Below, one piece after another: positions 6,134-6,215 of a DNA stretch of 6,215 nucleotides (positions are counted from its first letter, which is position 1; every line of letters begins with the position of its first letter). A program made the translations under genes and the position numbers. Below the pieces are notes generated by a model. The model saw nothing but the letters and a program-made list of their open reading frames with translations, ran no database searches and was not told the origin of the DNA. This DNA is from an uncultured Bacteroides sp. (GTDB lineage Bacteria > Bacteroidota > Bacteroidia > Bacteroidales > Bacteroidaceae): contig CAKUYM010000256.1 in assembly GCA_934716785.1 (NCBI GenBank), positions 1 to 6,215 on the forward strand. The letters run 5' to 3'.

Positions 6134-6146
6134 AAGCCATAGGCTT
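6134..6146 (+). terminator. Weak hairpin after the lipoprotein gene
   Basis: AAGCC-ATA-GGCTT forms a 5-bp stem with a 3-base loop, 22 bp after the lipoprotein stop codon, followed by TGTCTGG rather than a clean T-run. A second 4-bp stem, CGCT-CTAA-AGCG, lies at 6180-6191. Either could end the transcript, but neither is convincing. Nothing else is visible in 6113-6215. Confidence 0.25.
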
Positions 6147-6215
6147 TGTCTGGTGAGCCGTCCATATACTTTGTCGGATCGCTCTAAAGCGCCTCTCCCT
6201 TGCATAAACTAATTG

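Overview
The window looks like chromosomal DNA from a Bacteroidales bacterium, most likely Bacteroides or a close relative. Five upstream regions carry the Bacteroides-type -7 element TAnnTTTG. Most starts lack a strong Shine-Dalgarno sequence. The proteins are of Bacteroidetes type: a short Crp/Fnr regulator ending just after an ETLSR recognition helix, an AraC regulator with a degenerate sensor domain, and an SPII lipoprotein. I see no mobile element, CRISPR array, tRNA or rRNA.

Layout. (1) Bases 1-1743, minus strand: the first 581 codons of tex, a conserved RNA-binding transcription accessory protein; its S1 end lies beyond the left edge. (2) Bases 1744-1864: a divergent promoter region. 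(3) Bases 1865-3610, plus: a secreted two-domain 5'-nucleotidase/metallophosphatase. (4) Bases 3611-3769: a gap with a decaying 21-22 bp tandem repeat, then a good promoter. (5) Bases 3770-4723, plus: an AraC-family regulator with a perfect 8-bp-arm inverted repeat just inside its start. (6) Bases 4669-5253, minus: a Crp/Fnr-family regulator whose 3' end overlaps the AraC gene by 55 bp, tail to tail. (7) Bases 5254-5386: a divergent control region centred on a perfect FNR-type palindrome, TTGAT-ATAA-ATCAA. (8) Bases 5387-6112, plus: a lipoprotein of unknown function, possibly preceded by a 10-codon leader frame. (9) Bases 6113-6215: a non-coding tail with weak hairpins.

The most interesting part is 4669-6112. 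The Crp/Fnr protein has the E-x-x-S-R recognition-helix pattern that in FNR reads TTGAT half-sites, and a perfect FNR-type site lies in its own upstream region. The site overlaps the -33 position of the regulator's promoter, which suggests autorepression. It is centred about 40 bp upstream of the probable start of the divergent lipoprotein transcript, which suggests class II activation of a promoter with no visible -33 box. The protein lacks the cysteines of an oxygen-sensing Fe-S FNR and any clear cAMP-binding motif, so its signal is unknown. This circuit is inferred from sequence. The tex and nucleotidase genes look like ordinary housekeeping or periplasmic functions.
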